Shown here: positions 1-8,197 of the stretch, in pieces | How positions within the stretch are numbered: position 1 is the first letter of the stretch | Layout: every line of letters starts with the position of its first letter | Assembly (NCBI GenBank): GCA_964629975.1 | Contig: CAZVUN010000125.1 | Span: 1-8,197, forward strand | Source: G020354085 sp964629975 | GTDB lineage: Bacteria > Pseudomonadota > Gammaproteobacteria > Acidiferrobacterales > Sulfurifustaceae | Length of the DNA: 8,197 nucleotides | Reading direction: 5' to 3' | Position numbers and translations under genes: made by a program | The notes under the pieces: model-generated | Database searches by the model: none | Seen by the model: the letters and a program-made list of their open reading frames with translations, nothing else | What the model was told of the DNA's origin: nothing

Positions 1-984
1 CAGCACGGTGCTGCGCTGGCGCGTGACCGACTCGGCGCTGTACACCAGGCGCTCGCTCGCCGCTGCGGTGCGCACCGCGGTATGGGCATCGCCCCAGCGC
101 GCCAGCGGCGGCAGCGTGCGCGGCACATCGAGCAAGGGCAGCCACGGCTTGTTGCTCGGCTCGAGCGTAATCGTGTAGCGCACCGCCGGCCCGAGCGCGC
201 TCCCCGGCTCGGCCACGCCGAGGGCCACGCCACGCGTCCAGCGCGCGCCGTCGGTGTCCCACAGCACCAGCGCCCGCCAGTAGAGCGCGGCCGGTGCCGG
301 CGGCGCACCGGCGAAGCTCGCGCGAAACGCGACCTGCTCCGATTCGCCCAGCGCGTTGATGCTGCCCGGGCGCATCTCATCGCTCAGGCCGGTGCGTCCG
401 GCGTGCGCATCCTGTGGCAGCGCCCACAGCACCCCCTGCATGCGCGGAAACAGCACGTAGCCGGCGAGCGCCAGCGGCAAGGCCTGCAACAGCATGACGC
501 CCGCCAGGCGCAGCCGCGCGCGCTCCGTCAGCCCGTGCGGCTGCGCGAGCCGCAGCAACGTGACGGCCCCGAGCAGCACCACCAGCAGCGTGTACGGTCC
601 GAGCCACAGCGCCTGCCCGTAGAGATATCCGCCGGCCAGCACCACGAAGCACAACAGCACGCTCAGGATGCAGTCGCGCAGCGTACGCAGCTCCAGGAAC
701 TTGAGCCCGAGCAGCACCACCAGCAGCGCCAGCCCCGGATCGCGCCCGAACAGCTGGCCGAACTCGCGGTACACGGTGAACGCCGCCGCCGCGGTCAGTG
801 TCCAGCGCAGCAACCGTCCGGGATGGCGCCAGCCGCGCGCCTCCCCCAGCAGGCGCCACAGCCCGGCCGCCCCGCCGACCCCGAGCACCCACCACGGCAG
901 CTGCCCGGCCAGCGGCACCACCGCGGCAAGCGCTGTCGCCAGCATCCAGGCGAGTGCGCGCCGATCGGGCTGCAGGCAGCTCAT
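1..984 (-). CDS. tgpA: TgpA-family transmembrane transglutaminase-like protein (DUF3488), N-terminal 328 residues, cut by window edge
   Basis: The minus frame is open from ATG at 984-982 to base 1 with no stop, so the 3' part lies outside the window. The first ~180 residues are hydrophobic segments (roughly 11-28, 30-47, 60-77, 84-98, 103-122, 130-147, 161-179), an inner-membrane domain. The TgpA_N hallmarks follow: FPRMQGVLWALP (179-190), GRTGLSDEMRPGSI (196-209), AFRASF (219-224), LYWRALVLWDTDGARW (234-249) and EPSNKPWLPLLDVPR (275-289). In the family, these lead into an extracytoplasmic transglutaminase-like domain with a Cys-His-Asp triad and often a C-terminal DUF4129. Neither can be seen here, so catalytic competence is unknown. 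Full-length relatives have about 650-700 residues. The start overlaps the DUF58 stop in ATGA (984-981), which indicates translational coupling. The family is tied to envelope functions (essential in Pseudomonas aeruginosa), but its substrate is not settled. Confidence 0.9.
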   Translation of the reverse strand, partial: MSCLQPDRRALAWMLATALAAVVPLAGQLPWWVLGVGGAAGLWRLLGEARGWRHPGRLLRWTLTAAAAFTVYREFGQLFGRDPGLALLVVLLGLKFLELRTLRDCILSVLLCFVVLAGGYLYGQALWLGPYTLLVVLLGAVTLLRLAQPHGLTERARLRLAGVMLLQALPLALAGYVLFPRMQGVLWALPQDAHAGRTGLSDEMRPGSINALGESEQVAFRASFAGAPPAPAALYWRALVLWDTDGARWTRGVALGVAEPGSALGPAVRYTITLEPSNKPWLPLLDVPRTLPPLARWGDAHTAVRTAAASERLVYSAESVTRQRSTVL

Positions 985-1891
985 GGGCGAAACAGCGCCA
1001 GCGCGGCGAGGCAGTTGTGCTGGTGTGCCGCGCCCTGGCCCGGCGCGATCTGTTCGCCCGGCAGGCGCAACCCGTACACCAGGCCCTGGCGCTCGGCATC
1101 GAGCACCCAGCGGCACAGGATGGCGAGGCGGGCCTCGACATCGCGCCCCGCGGTCGCCTCCCATTCGAGCCACAGGCACGCCGGCTCGGCGCCGCCGAAC
1201 TGCTTGGTGTACCAGCCCTGGCCACGCGCGAGCGCCTTCCAGTTCACGTGGCGCAACGAGTCGCCGCGCAGGTATTCGCGCTGGCCGATGAAATCGTCCC
1301 CCCCGCCGCGGGCCTGGCTGGCGCCGCCCGCGAGGGCCGCGCCCGCAAGCGGCAGCGGTGTGGGCGGCGCCGGCTGCGGATAGACCAGACAGCTGGCGTC
1401 GAGCTGCACGCCCCGCGACCAAGAATAGAAGATGCCGAAGGGAAACTGGGTGGCGAGCCGGAACGCCGGCATCGCCAGCCTTCCGCGCACCGTGCCCGCC
1501 ACCGCGAGCTCGGCCGCCTGCGTGCTGTGCGGCGGCACATCGACGGTCGCCACGACCTCCCGGCGGCTGCGCTCGATGCGCACGCCGAGGCGGGCAAACG
1601 CCGCGGCGTTGCTCAGCACCAGCGGAAAGCGTGCCGTCTGCCCGGCGAACACGGCAGCCGGCGCAAGCGGCGCCACGTGCAGGCGGTGCAGATTGCGATG
1701 CGTATACAGCATCGACACCAGGGCGAGCGCCGCCAGCAGGAACGTCAGGGCATAGGCGAGCCCATTGCCGTAGTTGATGGCGGCGATCAGCAGCACCACG
1801 AGCAGCAGCGAGTACAGCAACCCCGGCCGGGTCGGCAGCATGTACAGCTCGCGCCGCCCGAGCACCCAGGCGCGCACCGCGCCCGCTGCCA

Positions 1892-1892
<1 letters not shown>
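981..1892 (-). CDS. DUF58 domain membrane protein of the MoxR-DUF58-TgpA cluster
   Basis: This 303-residue protein has two membrane segments near the N-terminus (about 25-40 and 44-62), followed by a predominantly beta region and the DUF58 core. Hallmarks are QFPFGIFYSWSR (149-160) and the block DDFIGQREYLRGDSLRHVNW (199-218), which continues into KALARGQGWYTKQF (219-232). In this family that block corresponds to the conserved 'GDxxRxIxWKxxAR' motif. DUF58 proteins are predicted to carry a VWA-like fold and are thought to be partners of MoxR ATPases; that role is family inference, since no biochemical function can be read from the sequence. ATG at 1892-1890 overlaps the moxR stop by one base (TGATG), and its TGA sits inside the ATGA start of the TgpA gene. 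The length is normal for the clade and no key block is missing. Confidence 0.93.
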
Positions 1893-2833
<941 letters not shown>

Positions 2834-2881
2834 GGGTGCGACGACTCCGTGCCTATCACTGTAGCCCAACGCCGCGCTGCC

Positions 2882-2909
2882 ATGACGGGTATCCCCGCGT
2901 TGCTATATA
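2882..2909 (+). promoter_or_regulatory. candidate sigma-70 promoter for mnmG
   Basis: The divergent moxR/mnmG gap contains ATGACG at 2882-2887 (4 of 6 to TTGACA), a 16-base spacer, and TATATA at 2904-2909 preceded by TGC (2901-2903), an extended -10 pattern. This is the only AT-rich patch in the gap. The predicted start near 2916 leaves a leader of about 28 bases. No experimental support is available. Confidence 0.4.
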
Positions 2910-2943
2910 GTCGCGCGCTGCAGACCCGTTGCCCCCGATTCTC

Positions 2944-4823
<1,880 letters not shown>

Positions 4824-4827
<4 letters not shown>

Positions 4828-5293
4828 CGAGCCGCCGGCGCAGTGGCCGGTGCGGCGGGCGCCGGCGCCGCGCCGACGCTGAGCGCGCTCACCGCCAATG
4901 TTGCGCCCGCCCCGTCGAGCACCGACACCTTCCATTCCCCGGCCTGCTGGGGATAGAGGGTCTTGCTCGAATACACCCGCCAGCGCGGCCCGCCCACCTC
5001 GAAGCGCTGTTCGTGCAGCACCTGACCGTCGCGTTCCCAGCGATGGGTCACCGTTTGACGGCCAGCCCGGCCAGCTCGGTGAAGAAATACACCTGGCCTT
5101 TGTCGGCGGCGACGCGGGTGAGGGCGTCGGACGGTTCGCGCTCGTGAATGGCGCTTGTGAACTGCGCGCGTACCACGGCGCCCGCGCGGGTGGGGGATGC
5201 GGCCGCGGACGGCGCCTCCGCGGTCGGGGTCTGGGCATGGACCGGCGCGAGCGCCAGACAGGCGGGCAGAATCAGTGCGAGGGGTCGTCTCAT
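4824..5293 (-). pseudogene. DUF2914 exported protein gene, split by a one-base frameshift
   Basis: ATG at 5293-5291, behind a strong GGAGGA, opens an 81-codon frame ending at TGA 5050-5048. It encodes a signal peptide (about 1-20, cleavage near VHA/QT) and the first half of a DUF2914 domain: VVRAQFTSAIHEREP, then GQVYFFTELAGLA. The second half continues in a different minus frame down to TAG 4826-4824: QTVTHRWERDG, then FEVGGPRWRVYSSKTLYP, GEWKVSVLD, and an Ala/Pro-rich tail. DUF2914 proteins normally read FFTEL-x-G-x-x-G-QTVTHRW without a break. Adding one G in the codon at 5058-5060 restores '...GLAGQTVTHRW' and a 156-residue protein, so the break is a single-base deletion (genomic or sequencing). 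The function of DUF2914 is not established; the signal peptide indicates a periplasmic or membrane-associated location. The rest of the sequence shows no decay. A weak -10-like TAGACT lies at 5349-5344. Confidence 0.85.
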
Positions 5294-5300
5294 GCGTTGT

Positions 5301-5306
5301 TCCTCC
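5301..5306 (-). promoter_or_regulatory. ribosome binding site of the DUF2914 gene
   Basis: The minus strand reads GGAGGA at 5306-5301, eight bases before ATG 5293-5291. It is the strongest Shine-Dalgarno sequence in the window. It fixes the start directly ahead of a good signal peptide and rules out the longer upstream extensions of this frame. Confidence 0.75.
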
Positions 5307-5487
5307 GGGGTCTTGGGCAAGGCTGCGCGAGGCAGTCGCCCCCAGTCTACCGGTGTCGCGTGCGCGCCCACGCGCCGCGCCGGACGAAGGGCGCAAACGG
5401 CAAGACGAGGCCGCCGTGGCCGCGAAGGCTGACATGCCGCTCGGCCGATGGCGCGTGTGCCGAGAGACTCGCCACGCGCGCGGCGCG

Positions 5488-5517
5488 TTGCCGGCGTGCG
5501 CGCGGCTTTGCCACAAT
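5488..5517 (+). promoter_or_regulatory. candidate promoter for rsmG-parA-parB
   Basis: TTGCCG at 5488-5493 (4 of 6) and CACAAT at 5512-5517 (4 of 6) are separated by 18 bases and lie about 33 bases ahead of the rsmG start. Because the DUF2914 gene runs the other way between mnmG and rsmG, a promoter is needed in the 5294-5549 gap. This is the best pair I see there. Otherwise that gap is very GC-rich and holds no further recognisable gene. Confidence 0.35.
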
Positions 5518-5549
5518 GCGCCGCATCCGGTTCACCGTGCAGGCGGCGC

Positions 5550-6170
5550 GTGCAGCTCAGCGACTCTCTCATCCGTGGCGTACGCGCCCTGCATCTGGAG
5601 CTGCCGCCGGGCGCGGCCGAGCGGCTGCTCGCCTACCTGCAGTTGCTGGTCAAGTGGAATCGCGCCTATAACCTCACGGCGGTGCGCACCATCGAGGAGA
5701 TGGTGCCGAAGCATCTGCTCGACAGTCTCGCGGTCGCGCCCTTTGTCGCCGGGCCGCGCGTGCTCGACATCGGCAGCGGCGCCGGGCTGCCCGGGATCCC
5801 GCTCGCCTGCGCCTGTCCGGCACTCGCCTTCACGCTGCTCGACAGCAACGCCAAGAAGACGCGCTTTCTCGCCCAGGCGGTGCAGGAGCTCGGGCTGACC
5901 AACGTCGCGGTGGTCAATGCGCGCGTGGAGCAGTTCCGCCCGGGCGAGGCGTTCGCCACGCTCGTTGCTCGCGCCTGGACGGCGATTCCTGATATGCTCG
6001 CGCGTTGCCAGCACCTGCTGGCCCCGGGCAGTCGGCTGCTCGCGCTCAAGGGCGCGTTCCCGCGCGCGGAGCTGGCGGATGTGCCGGCGGCCTTTCGTTG
6101 CACGGTCGAGCCGCTCACGGTCCCGGGACTCAAGGCCGAGCGCCATGTCGTGATCATCACGCGCGAGTAG
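5550..6170 (+). CDS. rsmG: 16S rRNA (guanine(527)-N7)-methyltransferase RsmG (GidB)
   Basis: RsmG uses S-adenosylmethionine to methylate N7 of G527 in the 530 loop of 16S rRNA; in many bacteria its loss gives low-level streptomycin resistance. The 206 residues match the family (207 in E. coli). Visible blocks are KWNRAYNLTAVRTIEEMVPK (35-54), HLLDSLAVAP (55-64), the SAM-binding VLDIGSGAGLPGIPLA (71-86), LLDSNAKKTRFL (96-107, acidic residue binding the SAM ribose), ARAWTAIPDML (140-150) and LLALKGAFPRAEL (163-175). I chose GTG 5550, with AGG 6 bases upstream, because it gives the family N-terminus. The nearby ATG at 5516 is out of frame, and longer versions would add unsupported residues. It is the first gene of a likely rsmG-parA-parB operon, separated from mnmG by the opposing DUF2914 gene. 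Confidence 0.96.
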   Translation: MQLSDSLIRGVRALHLELPPGAAERLLAYLQLLVKWNRAYNLTAVRTIEEMVPKHLLDSLAVAPFVAGPRVLDIGSGAGLPGIPLACACPALAFTLLDSNAKKTRFLAQAVQELGLTNVAVVNARVEQFRPGEAFATLVARAWTAIPDMLARCQHLLAPGSRLLALKGAFPRAELADVPAAFRCTVEPLTVPGLKAERHVVIITRE

Positions 6171-6174
6171 CAGT

Positions 6175-6179
6175 GGGAG
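6175..6179 (+). promoter_or_regulatory. ribosome binding site that helps decide the parA start
   Basis: GGGAG at 6175-6179 is one base from ATG 6181, which is too close for normal initiation, and ten bases from GTG 6190, which is usable. It favours the GTG start. Confidence 0.5.
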
Positions 6180-6189
6180 CATGGGCCCA

Positions 6190-6966
6190 GTGGGCAGGAT
6201 TGTGGCAATTACCAACCAGAAGGGCGGGGTCGGCAAGACCACCACCTCGGTAAACCTCGCCGCGTCGCTCGTGAAGACGCGCCGCCGGGTGCTGCTCGTC
6301 GACATCGATCCGCAGGGCAACGCCACGATGGGCAGCGGCATCAACAAGGAAAGCCTCGCCGCCAGCACCTACGAGGTCCTGATCGGCACCGCGACCATCG
6401 AGGCCGCGCGCCTGCCGACTGAGGGCGGCTACGATCTGGTGCCGGCCAACGGCCGCCTGTCCGGCGCCGAGGTCGAGCTGATCGAACTCGAACGGCGCGA
6501 GCGGCGCCTGCGCGCGGCGCTCGAGACGGTGCGCGAGGAGTATGACTTCGTGCTGATCGACTGCCCGCCGGCACTCAACCTGCTGACCGTCAACGCGCTG
6601 GTCGCGGCGCAATCGGTGCTGATCCCGATGCAGTGCGAGTACTACGCGCTCGAAGGCCTCACCGCGCTCGTCAACACCATCCGCAAGGTGCGCGAGACCC
6701 TCAATCCGCAGCTGCAGATCGAGGGGCTGCTGCGCACCATGTTCGACCCGCGCAACAAGCTCGACAACGAGGTGTCGGCCCAGCTCAAGGAACACTTCGG
6801 CGACAAGCTCTACCGCACCATCATCCCGCGCAACGTGCGCCTGGCCGAGGCGCCGTCGCACGGCAAGCCGGTGATCACCTACGACATGCAGTCGAAGGGC
6901 GCGCAGGCCTATCTGGCGCTGGCCGGCGAGATCCTGCGGCGCGAACAGGGCGCGGTGGCGGCGTGA
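6190..6966 (+). CDS. parA: chromosome-partitioning ATPase ParA (Soj)
   Basis: ParA is a deviant-Walker ATPase that binds DNA as an ATP dimer and, stimulated by ParB, drives segregation of origin-proximal parS complexes. With GTG 6190 the protein has 258 residues and starts MGRIVAITNQ, the typical chromosomal ParA N-terminus. The deviant Walker A is KGGVGKTT (11-18, signature Lys11, P-loop Lys16), the A' motif VLLVDIDPQGNAT (34-46) and Walker B FVLIDCPP (120-127, Asp124). Later conserved blocks are MQCEYYALEGL (147-157), MFDPRNKLDNEV (184-195) and IPRNVRLAEAPSHGKP (212-227). It lacks the N-terminal helix-turn-helix of plasmid type Ia ParA, as expected for a chromosomal Soj. ATG 6181 would add three residues but sits one base from the SD. 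It lies 19 bases after rsmG, and its TGA overlaps the parB start in GTGA. Confidence 0.95.
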   Translation: MGRIVAITNQKGGVGKTTTSVNLAASLVKTRRRVLLVDIDPQGNATMGSGINKESLAASTYEVLIGTATIEAARLPTEGGYDLVPANGRLSGAEVELIELERRERRLRAALETVREEYDFVLIDCPPALNLLTVNALVAAQSVLIPMQCEYYALEGLTALVNTIRKVRETLNPQLQIEGLLRTMFDPRNKLDNEVSAQLKEHFGDKLYRTIIPRNVRLAEAPSHGKPVITYDMQSKGAQAYLALAGEILRREQGAVAA

Positions 6967-7820
6967 TCACCAAGAAGCCACGCCTCGGCCGCGGCCTGGA
7001 CGCATTGCTCGGCGCGGCGATCGAGTCGAGCCACGCGGAAAAGGAAGAGCTCAAGCACCTGCCGATCGACCTGCTGCAGCGCGGCAAGTACCAGCCGCGC
7101 ACCCACATGGACCCGCAGGCGCTGGCCGAGCTCGCCGCCTCGATCAAGGCGCAGGGCGTGGTGCAGCCGATCGTGGTGCGCCCGCTGCCCGCCGGTGGCT
7201 ACGAGATCATCGCCGGCGAGCGTCGCTGGCGCGCGGCGCAGCAGGCCGGCCTGGAGACCGTGCCGGCGGTGGTGCGGCGCATCCCGGACGAGGCCGCCAT
7301 CGCCATTGCGCTCATCGAGAACATCCAGCGCGAGAACCTCAACCCGGTCGAGGAGGCCAACGCGCTGCAGCGCCTGATCAACGAGTTTCGCATGACCCAC
7401 CAGCAGATCGCCGAGGCGGTGGGGCGCTCGCGCGCCGCAGTCACCAACCTGTTGCGGCTGCTGACGCTCAATGACGACGTGCGCGAGATGCTCGAACAGG
7501 GGCGCATGGACATGGGCCATGCGCGCGCGCTGCTGGCGCTCGAGGGCGCACGTCAGAGCCAGGTGGCGCGCCAGGTGGTCGAGCGGCGCCTGTCGGTGCG
7601 CGAGACCGAGCAGCTGGTGCGCCGCCTGCTGGAGAAGCCTCCCGCGACCAAGGGCCGGCGCACCGGCCTCGACCCCGATATCCGCGCCTTCCAGCAGAAG
7701 CTCGCCGACAAGCTCGGCGCCAGGGTGGCGATCCAGCACGGCAGTCGCGGCAAGGGCCGGCTGGTGATCGAGTACACCAGTCTCGACCAGCTCGAAGGCA
7801 TCGTCGGGCGCATTCGCTAG
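6963..7820 (+). CDS. parB: chromosome-partitioning protein ParB (Spo0J), CTPase clamp
   Basis: ParB loads on parS sites, binds CTP to close as a sliding clamp, spreads, and stimulates ParA. The 285-residue length is typical. Visible in order: the Arg-containing ParA-activating tail RLGRGLDALLG (7-17), the N-terminal CTP-binding domain with YQPR (43-46), QPIVVRP (68-74) and the signature GERRWRA (85-91), then ALIENIQRENLNPVEEA (116-132). The parS-reading helix-turn-helix follows at about MTHQQIAEAVGRSRAAVTNL (144-163), and the C-terminal dimerisation domain spans about 236-285. The start GTG 6963-6965 overlaps the parA TGA by four bases (GTGA). No strong SD precedes it, so translation probably depends on coupling with parA. 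Upstream extensions of the same frame lie inside parA and are shadows. No intrinsic terminator follows the TAG at 7818-7820. Confidence 0.96.
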   Translation: MITKKPRLGRGLDALLGAAIESSHAEKEELKHLPIDLLQRGKYQPRTHMDPQALAELAASIKAQGVVQPIVVRPLPAGGYEIIAGERRWRAAQQAGLETVPAVVRRIPDEAAIAIALIENIQRENLNPVEEANALQRLINEFRMTHQQIAEAVGRSRAAVTNLLRLLTLNDDVREMLEQGRMDMGHARALLALEGARQSQVARQVVERRLSVRETEQLVRRLLEKPPATKGRRTGLDPDIRAFQQKLADKLGARVAIQHGSRGKGRLVIEYTSLDQLEGIVGRIR

Positions 7821-7839
7821 CGGCCTCGCGGCGTGCCGA

Positions 7840-7860
7840 CTATATAGGTATCTAGACACA
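7840..7860 (+). promoter_or_regulatory. AT-rich promoter-like patch upstream of the Sel1 gene
   Basis: The 68-base gap after parB contains an AT-rich island, CTATATAGGTATCTAGACACA, in otherwise GC-rich DNA. TATATA at 7841-7846 can serve as a -10 element, but no good -35 lies 16-18 bases upstream. The 8-base palindrome CTATATAG also forms the -10 region ahead of mnmG. There is no T-tract hairpin, so read-through from parB remains possible. Confidence 0.3.
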
Positions 7861-7876
7861 CGCGGCGGCAGACAAC

Positions 7877-7880
7877 GGAG
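7877..7880 (+). promoter_or_regulatory. ribosome binding site of the Sel1-repeat gene
   Basis: GGAG at 7877-7880 lies eight bases before ATG 7889. This supports that start directly ahead of the signal peptide. Confidence 0.7.
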
Positions 7881-7888
7881 TGACGGCG

Positions 7889-8197
7889 ATGAACAGGACC
7901 CTGATGGCAGTGGCGATCGGACTGCTGGCAGCCAACGGACTGCAGGCCGCAGACGATGCCGCGCTGGCGGCGCTGCGTGCGGCCGCCGCCCAGGGGGACG
8001 AGGCCGCGCAGTACGAGCTGGGCGTGCTGTACGAGTTCGGATTCAACCTGCCGAACAACATGGCACCGGCGCTCGCTTGGTACATGGCCGCCGCTGACCA
8101 GGGCAACGCGCAGGCCATCAAGCGCCGCGACCTCCTGCAGGGGCAGCTGCCCGCGGCCACCGTCGAGGAGGCGCGGCGCCTGCGCGCCGAGCTCGCC
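7889..8197 (+). CDS. exported Sel1-repeat (SEL1-like) protein, 3' end outside the window
   Basis: The frame is open from ATG 7889 to the window end (103 codons, no stop). Residues 1-20 form a signal peptide (MNRTLMAVAIGLLAANGLQA, cleavage before ADD), so the product should be periplasmic or lipid-free secreted; no lipobox Cys is present. Residues about 33-68 fit one Sel1-like repeat (AAAQGDEAAQYELGVLYEFG, then ALAWYMAAA), and ADQGNAQAIKRRD begins a second unit. Such alpha-solenoid repeats mediate protein-protein contacts; no specific partner can be named. The last visible residues, TVEEARRLRAELA, resemble the '(T/S)xEExxxAxxLAxE' tail that often closes short Sel1 proteins, so the gene probably ends soon after the window (inference). 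It follows parB on the same strand after 68 bases. Confidence 0.85.
   Translation, partial: MNRTLMAVAIGLLAANGLQAADDAALAALRAAAAQGDEAAQYELGVLYEFGFNLPNNMAPALAWYMAAADQGNAQAIKRRDLLQGQLPAATVEEARRLRAELA

Noticed and set aside
1240..1255. parS-like CAGTTCACGTGGCGCA
   Set aside because: The CACGTG core matches, but only 9 of 15 defined parS positions agree. The site lies inside the conserved RHVNWK codons of DUF58, so the match is explained by coding. The other CACGTG cores (around 1674 and 2648) fit even less well.
82..1383. Long plus-strand open frames opposite the TgpA and DUF58 genes
   Set aside because: They are antisense shadows caused by high GC, with Arg/Gln/Pro/Ala-rich composition and no domain. 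The minus strand encodes clear family motifs over the same bases.
2834..2943. Possible oriC next to mnmG
   Set aside because: I see no TTATCCACA-type DnaA boxes or AT-rich unwinding element in this gap or elsewhere in the window.
4858..4869. Perfect palindrome GGCGCCGGCGCC near the convergent gene ends, as a possible terminator
   Set aside because: It has no T tract on either side and lies in Ala/Pro repeat codons of the DUF2914 C-terminus. GC-rich coding explains it.
5294..5549. Possible small gene or RNA in the gap between DUF2914 and rsmG
   Set aside because: The short frames here lack an SD and any recognisable motif, and I see no conserved RNA fold. The gap looks like promoter and leader sequence only.
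7815..7838. CGCTAGCG and CGGC...GCCG inverted repeats after parB as an intrinsic terminator
   Set aside because: The stems are only 4 bp and no U-run follows, so they do not make a Rho-independent terminator.

Overview
The window is GC-rich, third-position-GC-biased bacterial chromosome. Its proteins, above all a MnmG that follows the E. coli protein almost residue for residue, point to a gammaproteobacterium. A free-living, high-GC lineage of the Chromatiales/Acidiferrobacterales type is my guess; that placement is inference, not something the sequence proves. I see no insertion sequence, phage gene, CRISPR array, tRNA or rRNA. The genes are packed tightly, and no stretch longer than about 260 bases lacks a gene.

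Left third, minus strand (2833 down to 1 and beyond): a three-gene unit of a MoxR-type AAA+ ATPase, a DUF58 membrane protein and a TgpA-type transmembrane transglutaminase-like protein (DUF3488). The third gene is cut by the window edge before its catalytic domain. The genes are joined by a TGATG junction and an ATGA junction, so the unit is probably co-transcribed and translationally coupled. A chaperone ATPase, a VWA-like DUF58 scaffold and an envelope transglutaminase form a widespread conserved cluster in proteobacteria.

Middle and right (2944 to 7820): the classical origin-proximal set mnmG (tRNA wobble-uridine modification), rsmG (16S rRNA m7G methylation), parA and parB (chromosome partitioning). 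The set is interrupted by a minus-strand DUF2914 gene between mnmG and rsmG. That gene carries an apparent one-base deletion near 5058-5060, which splits it into two reading frames. It meets mnmG tail to tail, with both stop codons inside one CTAG. Because of this insertion, rsmG-parA-parB must have its own promoter; a candidate lies at 5488-5517.

Right edge (7889 onward): an exported Sel1-repeat protein, cut by the window end but probably close to complete. No DnaA box cluster or convincing parS site was found by eye, so the origin itself does not appear to lie here.

Overall this is a housekeeping region next to an envelope-associated cluster. I do not see a new biological system. The points most worth checking are the frameshifted DUF2914 gene, the gene order around mnmG and after parB, and a palindromic CTATATAG motif that occurs in two intergenic regions.
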